A stretch of 28,175 nt of DNA. Source: CAZSVI01 sp964610205 (GTDB taxonomy: Bacteria > Bacillota > Clostridia > DSM-8532). Of this stretch, positions 15,159-23,197 are shown one piece after another. Under the pieces are notes generated by a model. It was not told where the DNA came from. It made no database searches and worked only from the letters and a program-made list of their open reading frames with translations. The position numbers were made by a program, and so were the translations under genes. The stretch covers positions 1 to 28,175 of the forward strand of contig CAZSVI010000038.1 in assembly GCA_964610205.1 (NCBI GenBank), in the 5' to 3' direction. Positions within the stretch are counted from its first letter, which is position 1. Each line of letters opens with the position of its first letter.

Positions 15159-16142
15159 ATGGAATGGATTCGGAGCATACCGACACAAATTATTGTATTT
15201 ATAGCTGCCTTTTTTCTTGCGCTGATAACCGGAGTTGTTCTGATTCCGCTATTACGTATTTTAAAGTTCGGTCAGACCGTACGCGATGACGGTCCGAAAA
15301 CTCATTTAATTAAGCAGGGTACACCAACGATGGGAGGCTTTATATTTTTGATACCGTTGGTTATTATCGGTGGTTATTATGCCATGAACGACAGAAATAT
15401 GGCAGCCTTAATTCTGACAACCCTTGGATTTGCTCTGGTTGGGTTTCTGGATGATTATCTGATAATTAAAAGAAAACATAAGGATGGGTTAACCCCGAAA
15501 CAGAAAATGTTCGGGCTTTTAATTGTGTCCGCGTGCTTTACCGCATATGTTGTTACAATGACCGATGCGGGGGAGAAAACGGTAATCCCCTTCATAGGAC
15601 TGGATAACCCGTTGAATATCCCAATCGTTTTATTTATTCCGTTTTGCATATTTATTCTGTTAAGCTACACAAACGCGGTAAACCTGACGGATGGTCTGGA
15701 TGGCCTTGCCGGGAGTGTTACAATGATAGTACTCGTGTTTTTCACTATAGTATCAATGCTGAACGGAGAATGGAATCCGATAAAACTTTTTTGTGCAATT
15801 CTTGCCGGAGGATGTCTGGGCTTTCTGGCATATAATCTGTATCCCGCAAAAGTAATTATGGGAAATGTGGGAGCACTGGCATTGGGCGGTGCGGTCGCTT
15901 CGGTATCAATACTGCTTCAGATGCCGCTGGTTCTTGTTATTGCGGGAATGGTTTATTTTTTCGAAAATATATCGGTAATCCTACAGGTCGTCTGGTATAA
16001 AAGAACAGGGAAAAGACTCTTTCGTATGGCGCCTTTGCATCATCATTTTGAACTGCTGGGCTGGAAAGAAACAAGGGTTGTTACGGTATTTCTCCTTTCA
16101 ACCGTTGTTTTTTGTTCTATAGCATTTTTTGCTTTGAGGTGA
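15159..16142 (+). CDS. mraY: Phospho-MurNAc-pentapeptide transferase MraY homologue with altered catalytic Asp
   Basis: This 327-residue integral membrane protein has about ten membrane segments and normally makes lipid I from UDP-MurNAc-pentapeptide and undecaprenyl phosphate. Recognisable motifs are DDGPKTHLIKQGTPTMGG, FLDDYLIIKRKHKDGL (Asp98 and Asp99), NAVNLTDGLDGLAGS (Asp178 and Asp181) and MAPLHHHFELLGWKE. The motif normally written GDxGSLALGG reads GNVGALALGG, so Asn236 replaces the third essential Asp, known from Bacillus MraY as D231 and thought to bind Mg. Either activity is lost or strongly changed, or this is a lineage variant. The start ATG 15159 follows GGAGGAAT at good spacing. 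ftsW follows directly, without the usual murD between. Confidence 0.92.
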   Translation: MEWIRSIPTQIIVFIAAFFLALITGVVLIPLLRILKFGQTVRDDGPKTHLIKQGTPTMGGFIFLIPLVIIGGYYAMNDRNMAALILTTLGFALVGFLDDYLIIKRKHKDGLTPKQKMFGLLIVSACFTAYVVTMTDAGEKTVIPFIGLDNPLNIPIVLFIPFCIFILLSYTNAVNLTDGLDGLAGSVTMIVLVFFTIVSMLNGEWNPIKLFCAILAGGCLGFLAYNLYPAKVIMGNVGALALGGAVASVSILLQMPLVLVIAGMVYFFENISVILQVVWYKRTGKRLFRMAPLHHHFELLGWKETRVVTVFLLSTVVFCSIAFFALR

Positions 16143-16146
16143 TTTT

Positions 16147-17268
16147 TTGAAACGCAGGGATTTTGATTTCTGGATTTTAATAACGCTGTTATTGCTTTTG
16201 GCTTTAGGCGTATGTATGGTATATAGTGCCAGTTCCTATTATGCGCTTCGTAAATACGACAGCAAGGAATATTTTTTAATCCGTCAGCTTATCTGGTCTA
16301 CCATAGGTATTATAGCCATGCTCATTGTTTCACGACTGGATTATAGAAGATTGGCACGTTTTTCTCCTGTTCTTTTGCTTGTCAGCATTTTACTGCTTGT
16401 TTTAGTATTGATACCGGGAATCGGGTCTGAAATCAATGGTTCGCGGAGATGGTTTTATTTTGGGTTTGCTTCCTTTCAACCTTCCGAAATGGCAAAGCTT
16501 GCGGTAATATTGTTTTTTTCCTTCAGCCTTTCCCAAAAGGGCGAAAAGCTTCAGTCTTTCTGGAAAGGCCTTGTACCATACCTGCTGGTTATAGGAATTA
16601 TTGATATGCTGTTGATGAAGGAGCCGCATTTCAGCGGAACAATTCTTATTACTTCCATTGCGGTCATTATCCTGTTCGCTGCCGGCGCAAAGGTATGGCA
16701 TTTTATTTTGCTGCTGCTGCCGGCTGTTCCCCTTGGGATTTATTTCGTTATCAACGAGGAATACAGAATGAACCGACTTTTAACTTTTCTGGATCCGTTT
16801 CAGGATCCAACCGACACCGGATACCAGATAGTAAACTCACTTTATGCAATTGGTTCGGGAGGTATTTTTGGAAAAGGCATAGGGCAAAGCATTCAAAAAA
16901 ACCTCTATATTCCCGAACCTCATACCGATTTTATATTCTCGGTTCTTGCGGAGGAGTTGGGGTTTATTGGATCAATTACGGTTCTGGTATTGTTTCTCGT
17001 AATAATATGGCGGGGTATACGGATTGCGATGCACGCTCCGGATACATTGGGAAGCCTTATTGCCGTGGGAATAACTTCACTTATTGCAGTCCAGGTCATC
17101 ATTAATGTAGCGGTTGTAACGTCATCCATGCCGGTAACCGGCATGCCTCTGCCATTCTTTACTTATGGGGGCAGTTCGCTGGCTTTTCTTCTGGTGGAAA
17201 TAGGAATGCTGCTGAATATATCCAGAAATATTGGAAACCAATACAGGATGAAGAGAGAGAAAATGTAG
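16147..17268 (+). CDS. ftsW: FtsW/SpoVE peptidoglycan glycosyltransferase
   Basis: This 373-residue SEDS-family membrane protein polymerises lipid II together with a class B PBP, here most likely the SpoVD-like protein. It has about ten membrane segments and the family markers GSRRWF, FQPSEMAKLA, PHFSGT and GTGY-like DTGYQIVNS. The catalytic-loop PEPHTDFIFSVLAEELGF has its Asp intact, and PLPFFTYGGSSL is also present. The start is TTG 16147; its ribosome site GAGGTGA overlaps the mraY stop, so the two genes are coupled. A basic C-terminus follows the last membrane segment. Vegetative FtsW and sporulation SpoVE cannot be told apart by sequence alone. It is the last gene before a strong terminator. 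Confidence 0.92.
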   Translation: MKRRDFDFWILITLLLLLALGVCMVYSASSYYALRKYDSKEYFLIRQLIWSTIGIIAMLIVSRLDYRRLARFSPVLLLVSILLLVLVLIPGIGSEINGSRRWFYFGFASFQPSEMAKLAVILFFSFSLSQKGEKLQSFWKGLVPYLLVIGIIDMLLMKEPHFSGTILITSIAVIILFAAGAKVWHFILLLLPAVPLGIYFVINEEYRMNRLLTFLDPFQDPTDTGYQIVNSLYAIGSGGIFGKGIGQSIQKNLYIPEPHTDFIFSVLAEELGFIGSITVLVLFLVIIWRGIRIAMHAPDTLGSLIAVGITSLIAVQVIINVAVVTSSMPVTGMPLPFFTYGGSSLAFLLVEIGMLLNISRNIGNQYRMKREKM

Positions 17269-17358
17269 CTTCATATAACGAAGCTGGACTTGATTTCTAT
17301 AACTGTCTGCGTGTAAGCGCCTTTTACTCAATTAACACAATTCGTTCAAAGTTAATGT

Positions 17359-17410
17359 ATAATAAACAGGCATGAAAGAACTGTTTCCTGCCTGTTTATT
17401 ATCATTTTTT
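17359..17410 (+). terminator. Strong intrinsic terminator after ftsW
   Basis: A perfect 14-pair stem is formed by 17359-17372 and 17389-17402 (core AATAAACAGGCA with TGCCTGTTTATT). The loop contains a further GAAA/TTTC stem, and a TTTTTT run ends at 17410. It closes the ftsL-to-ftsW transcription unit and separates it from murA, which must have its own promoter. The remaining 150 bases before murA hold no obvious gene. Confidence 0.88.
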
Positions 17411-17566
17411 CCTGTGCAGTGCTTCAAAAGTAACAGATTTTCCTATATGGCATAGAATGAATTATGAAAGATATCAGTTTATTTCAGTCTATTAACATTT
17501 CAAGAGGTATGATGAAAAGTATGATTAACCCCGTTGATATCGAAAACAAAAGCGGAGGTGTTTTTC

Positions 17567-18835
17567 TTGAATAGGTTTATTATAGAGGGTGGAAGTCCGT
17601 TGCAGGGTGAATTGATGATACCGGGGGCAAAAAATGCGGTATTGCCTATTCTTGCAGCTACAATATTAAACCGTGGAATCAGCAGAATAGAAAACTGCCC
17701 CAATCTGGAAGACGTTAAAAACATGCAGGAAATTCTAATATCCTTAGGTTTGCAGGTTAAAAGGAATGGGCAAAGTATTACCGTATGCGGTAATTCACTT
17801 GAGGCAAATACTATCCCTGAGGCTCTGGCCGGGAAAATGCGCAGTTCAATTGTTCTGATGGGAGCTATTTTGGGGCGAGCGGGGGAAATATATATCAGTT
17901 ATCCGGGTGGCTGCGCAATTGGTCCCCGGCCTATTGACATGCATTTGGGTGCTCTTCGGAAAATGGGCGCGGAAATAGATGATTTGTATAAAGGTATATT
18001 ACACAGCAAGGTAAAGAAACTGCACGGAACAGAAATTTTGCTGGACTATCCAAGTGTTGGGGCAACGGAAAATATAATGCTGGCGGCCTGTCTGGCCGAA
18101 GGAGAAACAATAATCAGAAATGCGGCAAAGGAACCGGAAATAGTGGATCTTCAGAGCTTCTTGCAACAGATGGGTGTTGAAGTATATGGAGCAGGAACAG
18201 GAGTTATTTACATAACAGGAATGTCTGAGATTAAAACCGATATTACGTACCGTGTTATTCCCGACAGAATTGTTGCAGGCACGTATATGACATGTGTGGC
18301 GGCAGCGGGTGGAGAATTGATACTAAAAGGGATTGACTATGAACCGGTAAGCAGTATAGCATATTGTCTCAGGAATTGCGGTGTTCATATCGAATTAATT
18401 GGCAAAAAAGATATGAAAATCATCTCAGGAAGGAATCTTAAAGCAATTGAAGTTATCCGAACTACTCCGTATCCGGGGTTTCCTACCGATATGCAGCCTC
18501 AGCTGGTAGCTGTTTTATCACGGGCAGCTGGTACAAGTGTTGTAATTGAAACTGTTTTTGAAAACCGTTATGGGTATGTGGAGCAGTTGATGAGGATGGG
18601 AGCGGATATAACGGTAAGGGAACGTGTTGCGGTAATAAAAGGTGTAAGACGCCTTACCGGCGCTTTTGTCGAGGCTTGCGATTTAAGGGGGGGAGCCGCT
18701 TTGGTTGTTGCGTCTCTTTCAGCCGAAGGTACCAGTGTTGTTAATAACATAATACACATTGAGAGGGGCTATGAGGCTCTGGATAAAAGTCTGGCCGAGG
18801 CAGGGGCAAAAATCAAGAAAATGCAAACGGACTAA
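17567..18835 (+). CDS. murA: UDP-N-acetylglucosamine 1-carboxyvinyltransferase MurA
   Basis: This 422-residue enzyme transfers enolpyruvate from PEP to UDP-GlcNAc, the first committed step of peptidoglycan synthesis. PGAKNAVLPILAA with the substrate Lys and Asn is near the start. The PEP-binding, fosfomycin-target Cys lies in YPGGCAIGPRPIDMH. PTDMQPQ with the catalytic Asp and DLRGGAALVVA with the C-terminal Arg are present. All key residues look intact. The TTG at 17567 is the chosen start: GGAGG at 17554-17558 lies eight bases before it and the length then matches the family; TTG 17534 would add 11 unusual residues. Firmicutes often have two MurA forms, and which one this is cannot be decided here. 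Confidence 0.95.
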   Translation: MNRFIIEGGSPLQGELMIPGAKNAVLPILAATILNRGISRIENCPNLEDVKNMQEILISLGLQVKRNGQSITVCGNSLEANTIPEALAGKMRSSIVLMGAILGRAGEIYISYPGGCAIGPRPIDMHLGALRKMGAEIDDLYKGILHSKVKKLHGTEILLDYPSVGATENIMLAACLAEGETIIRNAAKEPEIVDLQSFLQQMGVEVYGAGTGVIYITGMSEIKTDITYRVIPDRIVAGTYMTCVAAAGGELILKGIDYEPVSSIAYCLRNCGVHIELIGKKDMKIISGRNLKAIEVIRTTPYPGFPTDMQPQLVAVLSRAAGTSVVIETVFENRYGYVEQLMRMGADITVRERVAVIKGVRRLTGAFVEACDLRGGAALVVASLSAEGTSVVNNIIHIERGYEALDKSLAEAGAKIKKMQTD

Positions 18836-18913
18836 CCGAAAATACACTCAATCAACAGCTTTTACAGGCATATATCGGTAGATGCATATTCTATACCACT
18901 TTAAGGATTAAAC

Positions 18914-18969
18914 ATCCTATATGTTCCAGTGCACAATCTCCAAAATGCAGATAAAATGCCATATAGGAT
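18914..18969. repeat. 10-bp perfect inverted repeat between murA and divIB
   Basis: ATCCTATATG at 18914-18923 is the exact reverse complement of CATATAGGAT at 18960-18969, with 36 bases between. No T-run follows on either strand, so a terminator role is doubtful. It sits just upstream of the divIB promoter and could be an operator or a long hairpin. Confidence 0.5.
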
Positions 18970-18992
18970 TTCCCGGAAAGAGAAACCATTTC

Positions 18993-19022
18993 TTGCAGGT
19001 TTATGAGAAAATATGCTATAAT
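18993..19022 (+). promoter_or_regulatory. Promoter of divIB
   Basis: TTGCAG at 18993-18998 and a perfect TATAAT at 19017-19022 are 18 bases apart, with TGC before the -10 box giving the extended form. The predicted start is about 45 bases before the divIB ATG. This would give divIB transcription independent of murA. Confidence 0.7.
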
Positions 19023-19075
19023 TTATTTATTACTTTATATGTTTCTGAGTTTCAGAATGCAGGCAGGGATAACAA

Positions 19076-19849
19076 ATGAGAAAGAAAAAGAAGATTTTGA
19101 GGGTATTATTTTCGTTTATATTTCTCATTGGCGGGTTGGCAGTGGTGATGATGTTTTCGCCGCTGCTTTTATTGTCCGACATTGGTGTGGACGATGTTTC
19201 CCATTATACCGAGGAAGAGATAATCCGCTCATCGGGAATCAAAAAGGGGGAAAATGCGTTAAAGTATCTGGGAGGCAGTATAACTCATCTTTTACAGCTG
19301 CGAATGGGAAATGCGGAAAAAATGGTCGAGAGTCTTCCATGGATAAAAACAGCAGAAATCCGATATACTTTTCCGGGTTCTATCAAAGTTATGTTAATGG
19401 AAAGACATGCCATAGCATGGATCAGGCATATGGGAAATTTCCTTCTCATTGACGAAGAAGGATATGTAATGGAAGTTTCTTCCAAAATGGATGACCAGTA
19501 TCCTGAAATAAGGGGAATACAGCCGGATAGATTTACAATTGGTAAAAAAATAGGAACGGAAATACCTGATAAAATCACATGGCTGGTACAATTGCTTCAA
19601 GGCCTGGAACAGGTGGATTTGAATACACAGTGGAAGCTCATTGAAGTTTTGGACTGGATTGATTTTCTTGAGAAAAAAGAACTGTATTTATCGTTGGATG
19701 GAAGAATTACCGCAAAGATTAAACTTGACAACGAATTAACCTATAGGCTTTCATATCTGAAGGAGTTATATTACAATTACATTAAACCCGAAGAAAAAGG
19801 GATAATAGATTTTTTTGATGAAAAATATGCCCGTTTTATTGCCGAATAA
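19076..19849 (+). CDS. divIB: Cell division protein DivIB/FtsQ
   Basis: This 257-residue bitopic protein works in the FtsL-DivIC-DivIB complex that controls septal wall synthesis. A short basic start (RKKKK) and one membrane segment (about residues 8-30) are followed by the POTRA domain, with LLSDIGVDDVSHYTEEEIIR and SSGIKKGENAL. The FtsQ beta domain includes LPWIKTAEIRYTFPGSIKVML, ERHAIAWI and LLIDEEGYV. The N-terminal cytoplasmic part is very short for the family. ATG 19076 has only a weak ribosome site (CAGGGAT). It has its own promoter at 18993-19022 and lies between murA and sbp, a common clostridial order. Confidence 0.88.
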   Translation: MRKKKKILRVLFSFIFLIGGLAVVMMFSPLLLLSDIGVDDVSHYTEEEIIRSSGIKKGENALKYLGGSITHLLQLRMGNAEKMVESLPWIKTAEIRYTFPGSIKVMLMERHAIAWIRHMGNFLLIDEEGYVMEVSSKMDDQYPEIRGIQPDRFTIGKKIGTEIPDKITWLVQLLQGLEQVDLNTQWKLIEVLDWIDFLEKKELYLSLDGRITAKIKLDNELTYRLSYLKELYYNYIKPEEKGIIDFFDEKYARFIAE

Positions 19850-19954
19850 CTGATATAAGCTGCTATATGGATATGAGCTTGAATGAAAGGTTTTATAGTA
19901 CAAAAGTAACAATAATACAGGATATTAAGCTTAAAAAGAGAGAGGAGAATCACT

Positions 19955-20296
19955 ATGATTCCATTACTGGGGTTAATGATTGGTTTACTTATTGGCATAT
20001 TGATTCCATATAACATTCCAAAGGAATACTCAAATTATGCCGCTGTTGCCATTCTGGCTGCGCTTGATTCAGTTTTCGGCGGGCTGACGGCATCGTTGAA
20101 CAATAAGTTTAACATTAAAGTTTTTTTGTCAGGTTTTTTTGGGAATGCTTTATTGGCCGCTTTGCTGGCATATATCGGGGACCGGTTGGGTATTTCCCTC
20201 TATCTGGCTGCGGTGTTTGCATTTGGTAACAGAATATTCTTGAATTTCGGTATAATCAGAAGAAAGCTTATTGAAAAAAACGGTGAAAAATCATAG
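19955..20296 (+). CDS. sbp: Small basic protein Sbp (DUF1290)
   Basis: This 113-residue membrane protein starts MIPLLGLMIGLLIGILIP and carries three or four hydrophobic segments, ending in a basic cytoplasmic tail (RRKLIEKNGEKS). ALDSVFGGLTASLNNKFN is the family signature. Sbp homologues sit between divIB and ftsZ in many Firmicutes and Actinobacteria. The function is not established; the position suggests a link to division. A clear GAGAGGAG ribosome site precedes ATG 19955. Confidence 0.88.
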   Translation: MIPLLGLMIGLLIGILIPYNIPKEYSNYAAVAILAALDSVFGGLTASLNNKFNIKVFLSGFFGNALLAALLAYIGDRLGISLYLAAVFAFGNRIFLNFGIIRRKLIEKNGEKS

Positions 20297-20304
20297 TGTT
20301 ACGC

Positions 20305-20332
20305 TTGATTTTATGATTTATTCATATATAAT
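20305..20332 (+). promoter_or_regulatory. Candidate promoter upstream of ftsZ
   Basis: TTGATT at 20305-20310 and TATAAT at 20327-20332 are 16 bases apart. The start would lie about 140 bases before the ftsZ TTG, leaving an AT-rich leader with no recognised structure. This supports separate transcription of ftsZ, which is common. Confidence 0.6.
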
Positions 20333-20481
20333 ATTAGTAACAGGATTATGAAAAACATACTTTATCAGAAGTACAATTTGAGGAAATATGTTTGAGTGTT
20401 GGTTTTATTTTTACCAAGTGAAAAGCAGATATTAGTAATTATTTACATAAGATAAAATTTATAATAAAGGGGGATACGGGT

Positions 20482-21573
20482 TTGCTTGAGTTTGATATTG
20501 ATATGGAAAATTTTGCCCGAATAAAGGTAATTGGTGTTGGCGGTGGCGGAAACAACGCAGTTAACCGTATGATTGACGCAGGACTTCGCGGAGTTGATTT
20601 TATCTCTGTGAATACAGACAAACAGGCATTGTTTTTATCAAAAGCAAATACAAAAATTCAAATAGGGGACAAGCTTACAAAAGGCCTTGGAGCCGGCGCA
20701 AACCCGGATATAGGTGAACGGGCGGCCAATGAAAGCCGGGATGAGATTGCGATGGCAATCAAGGATGCCGACATGGTTTTTGTTACCGCCGGTATGGGCG
20801 GAGGAACCGGTACCGGAGCAGCCCCCGTAATAGCTCAAATTGCCAAGGAACTTGGTATTTTAACAGTAGGTGTCGTTACAAAACCCTTTATGTTTGAGGG
20901 AAGAAAAAGAATGCAGCAAGCAGAACGTGGTGTAGATAATCTTAAGGGTGTAGTTGATACGCTGGTTACCATTCCCAATGACCGGCTTCTGCAGATTGCC
21001 GATAAAAAAACCTCCATGCTTGAAGCTTTCAGGATTGCCGATGACGTTCTTCGTCAGGGCGTTCAAGGCATCTCCGATTTAATTGCCGTTCCTGGGCTTA
21101 TAAACCTTGATTTTGCCGATGTGAAAACAATTATGATCGAGACTGGCCTTGCTCATATGGGTATAGGAAAGGGTTCTGGTGATAATAAGGCTGAGGATGC
21201 TGCCAAACAGGCAATTTCAAGTCCCTTGCTTGAAACTTCAATAGAGGGGGCCAAGGGTGTACTGCTGAATATTACAGGCGGGCCGGATCTTGGCTTGCAG
21301 GAAGTCAATACCGCTGCCGAATTAATTCAGAATTCCGCGGATCCTGAAGCAAATATAATATTTGGCGCTGTCATTGATGAAAACCTTAAGGATGAAATTC
21401 TTATTACCGTCATTGCAACAGGTTTTGAAAGAAATCCTGTTTTAAAGAGACCTAACAAGCTTCTGGATGCCAGCCAGACAACGGATGCGCCGAAGAACGC
21501 TCCAAAAAAACAGGAAGAAGATGACGGGCTCGATATTCCTATATTCCTGAAACGAAACCGCTTCAGAGGCTAA
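20482..21573 (+). CDS. ftsZ: Cell division GTPase FtsZ
   Basis: This 363-residue tubulin-like GTPase forms the Z ring. It has the N-terminal IKVIGVGGGGNNAVNRM, the GTP signature GGGTGTGAAPVIA, and the T7 synergy loop NLDFADVKTIM. The C-terminal peptide LDIPIFLKRNRFRG would bind FtsA, SepF or other partners. The linker before it is short (about 25 residues). The start codon is TTG 20482, eight bases after AAAGGGGG, and the resulting N-terminus (M)LEFDID fits other clostridial FtsZ. FtsA is not encoded in the window, so SepF or a distant FtsA probably anchors the ring. The key GTPase residues are present. Confidence 0.98.
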   Translation: MLEFDIDMENFARIKVIGVGGGGNNAVNRMIDAGLRGVDFISVNTDKQALFLSKANTKIQIGDKLTKGLGAGANPDIGERAANESRDEIAMAIKDADMVFVTAGMGGGTGTGAAPVIAQIAKELGILTVGVVTKPFMFEGRKRMQQAERGVDNLKGVVDTLVTIPNDRLLQIADKKTSMLEAFRIADDVLRQGVQGISDLIAVPGLINLDFADVKTIMIETGLAHMGIGKGSGDNKAEDAAKQAISSPLLETSIEGAKGVLLNITGGPDLGLQEVNTAAELIQNSADPEANIIFGAVIDENLKDEILITVIATGFERNPVLKRPNKLLDASQTTDAPKNAPKKQEEDDGLDIPIFLKRNRFRG

Positions 21574-21595
21574 AGGTATTTGTTAATTATTAGTC

Positions 21596-21622
21596 CAGGG
21601 AATCCGCAAGGGTTCCCTGTTT
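21596..21622 (+). terminator. Terminator hairpin after ftsZ
   Basis: CAGGGAATCC at 21596-21605 pairs over ten positions with GGGTTCCCTG at 21610-21619 around a GCAA tetraloop. Only TTTG follows, so the T-run is weak, but the stem is stable and lies 22 bases after the ftsZ stop. Confidence 0.7.
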
Positions 21623-21639
21623 GCATAAACAGACCCCAA

Positions 21640-21903
21640 ATGTTCATTGACTATGCGGAGTTAATGGTAGAGGATGAAATTCCTATGAGCATGGTGGACT
21701 GGCTCAGAGAAACGGATAATTTTCTGCAGAACAACCGCAGGAAAGTTCTTGTAGGGAAAGGAAAAGTTTCTCATGAGGATGCAGTAAAAAAGGCTGAAGA
21801 TGTTTACTAGCAATTCCGTGTGCGACAGGACAAGGATTATGTTTCACAATTCGATAAAGAGATGTCCAAATATCTAAAAGGTGAACCAGATAAGGACAAG
21901 TAA
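21640..21903 (+). pseudogene. RhuM-family C-terminal remnant with internal stop
   Basis: The frame encodes FIDYAELMVEDEIPMSMVDW, then a run through VSHEDAVKKAEDVY. After an in-frame TAG at 21808-21810 it continues FRVRQDKDYVSQFDKEMSKY to a TAA at 21901. This matches the C-terminal part of RhuM-family (virulence RhuM) proteins, whose function is unknown and which are often near restriction or mobile genes. The N-terminal two thirds are missing; the fragment begins right after the ftsZ terminator. The stop and the truncation mark it as a pseudogene, unless TAG is a sequencing error. Confidence 0.8.
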
Positions 21904-22047
21904 GTATGCGTTATGGAGGGAATAAGTAGTGAGGCTATTTCCTGATTGGCAATGCAATTTTACAGTGCCACAAATGGAGATACCAGACCTAATAGAATGT
22001 TGATAACAAGAAATTTGGGAGACTTGATACTGAGGGGGCGTAACTGT

Positions 22048-22302
22048 TTGAATTATGACGAAATTAATTATAACGAACTTATAAAAATAGCATCCATGAA
22101 AACTTCTGCATTTTTATGTGGCAACGGATTTAGCATAAACTTTGACAATGATTATAAACTAAGCAATTTAGTAGAAAGATTGTATAAGACACATTGCCAT
22201 ATAAAACTATATGAAAGCTATGACATCGTCTCAAATGAAAAATATAAAACATCATTAACAGAAAACTATAATTCGTTTTGCCGATGCCAGCAAAACGATT
22301 AA
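22048..22302 (+). pseudogene. N-terminal fragment resembling DUF4917 proteins
   Basis: From TTG 22048, preceded by AGGGGG, the 84-residue frame includes AFLCGNGFSINFDNDYKLSNL, which resembles the nucleotide-binding start of DUF4917 proteins (LLGNGFS). Those proteins are much longer, with some reported in defence-gene contexts. The homology ends where the first of three palindromes begins, at 22273, and the frame stops inside it. An in-frame extension upstream to 21946 has no recognisable sequence. The family match rests on one short motif and is tentative. Codon use is more AT-rich than in the dcw genes, consistent with acquired DNA. Confidence 0.5.
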
Positions 22303-22355
22303 AGTTTTTATATTAAAAACAGCCAGACCATTTTGCTGAGGTCAACAAAATGGTC
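22273..22355. repeat. Three consecutive perfect palindromes
   Basis: Hairpin 1 pairs TCGTTTTGC 22273-22281 with GCAAAACGA 22290-22298. Hairpin 2 pairs GTTTTTA 22304-22310 with TAAAAAC 22314-22320. Hairpin 3 pairs GACCATTTTG 22326-22335 with CAAAATGGTC 22346-22355. Exactly five bases separate neighbours. Hairpins 1 and 3 share a 20-base core of the form TTTTGC-N-GA-N-G-N-CA-N-CAAAA (16 of 20 identical). The block lies exactly between two gene fragments. Confidence 0.75.
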
Positions 22356-22356
22356 A

Positions 22357-22993
22357 AGTTTAGGATATTACCACGAATTCAAGACAGTTGTGAAAAAAAA
22401 GGGAAGGAATTACCGACATCGTACTGTTAGAGAGTATTATCAGATTTGTCGCCGGCAGCATTGGAAGTCCAATATCAACAAAAAAAATTAGCGATAAGAT
22501 TAATTCTTCAGGAAGAAGGATTTCAGTAAATACGGTAGACAATTATTTGAGAGCACTAGCAGACAGTTACATCCTGTATAAGGCAGACCGTTACGATATT
22601 AAAGGGCGACAGCTCTTAAAAACGCTGGGAAAATACTACATTGTTGATACAGGCATACGGAATATGCTTTTATCAAGTTCTGAATCTGATATTGGACATC
22701 TCATAGAAAATGTAGTTTTTTTAGAATTGCAACGCAGAGGATATAAAGTTAATATTGGGAAGATGTTGGAAAGCGAGATTGACTTTATTGCATCCGACAT
22801 GGACGGGCGCACTTACTATCAGATATCGGCCTCGGTTTTAGATGCCGGAACTTTAGCACGGGAGCTTGCGCCGCTGAAAAAAATACCGGACAACCATCCT
22901 AAACTGCTTTTGACACTTGATGAAATCGGGACAGGCTCGAATTACGAGGGTATAAGGCAAGTCAATCTGCTGCATTGGCTGCTCGGAGAATAA
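22357..22993 (+). pseudogene. C-terminal part of an AAA+ ATPase with DUF4143 domain, frameshifted
   Basis: The sequence encodes the DUF4143 half of an ATPase of the COG1373 type. EFKTVVKK lies in one frame at 22375-22398. After an A8 run at 22393-22400 the next frame continues REGITDIVLLESIIRFVAG, then SPISTKKISDKI, TVDNYLRALADSYILYKADR, KYYIVDTGIRNML, IENVVFLELQRRGYKV, EIDFIASD and a C-terminus ending at 22993. The whole N-terminal ATPase domain, including Walker A, is missing; the fragment starts right after the last palindrome. The one-base frameshift plus the truncation indicate a pseudogene. A shorter DUF4143-only product of about 148 residues from TTG 22547 is possible but has no ribosome site. 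Confidence 0.82.
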
Positions 22994-23004
22994 TTTATGT
23001 TCGA

Positions 23005-23070
23005 TTCCTTTCACCAGCTCCAATGAAATGAAATCCTCAGAATCGTGGTGGTTCTAAGGATTGAAAGGAA
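23005..23070. repeat. Nested inverted repeat after the DUF4143 fragment
   Basis: TTCCTTTCA at 23005-23013 pairs with TGAAAGGAA at 23062-23070. Inside it, ATCCT 23033-23037 pairs with AGGAT 23057-23061, and AGAA 23039-23042 pairs with TTCT 23052-23055. No T-run follows on the plus strand. It may be a remnant of a mobile element end or the terminator relic of the broken gene. Confidence 0.5.
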
Positions 23071-23197
23071 AAAAATACAACGGAAATGTTAGTATGAATT
23101 TTATAAGGATCTCTATTCCATTTATAGTGAAAATGTAATAGAATATAACTATAGATAATTAATTGGTTTGTTATGTCATAGAAGGAGGGAATGCACT

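Noticed and set aside
17333..17363. Promoter TTAACA-19-TATAAT after ftsW
   Set aside because: The -10 box is part of the left arm of the terminator stem and any transcript would start inside the hairpin; the spacer is also long.
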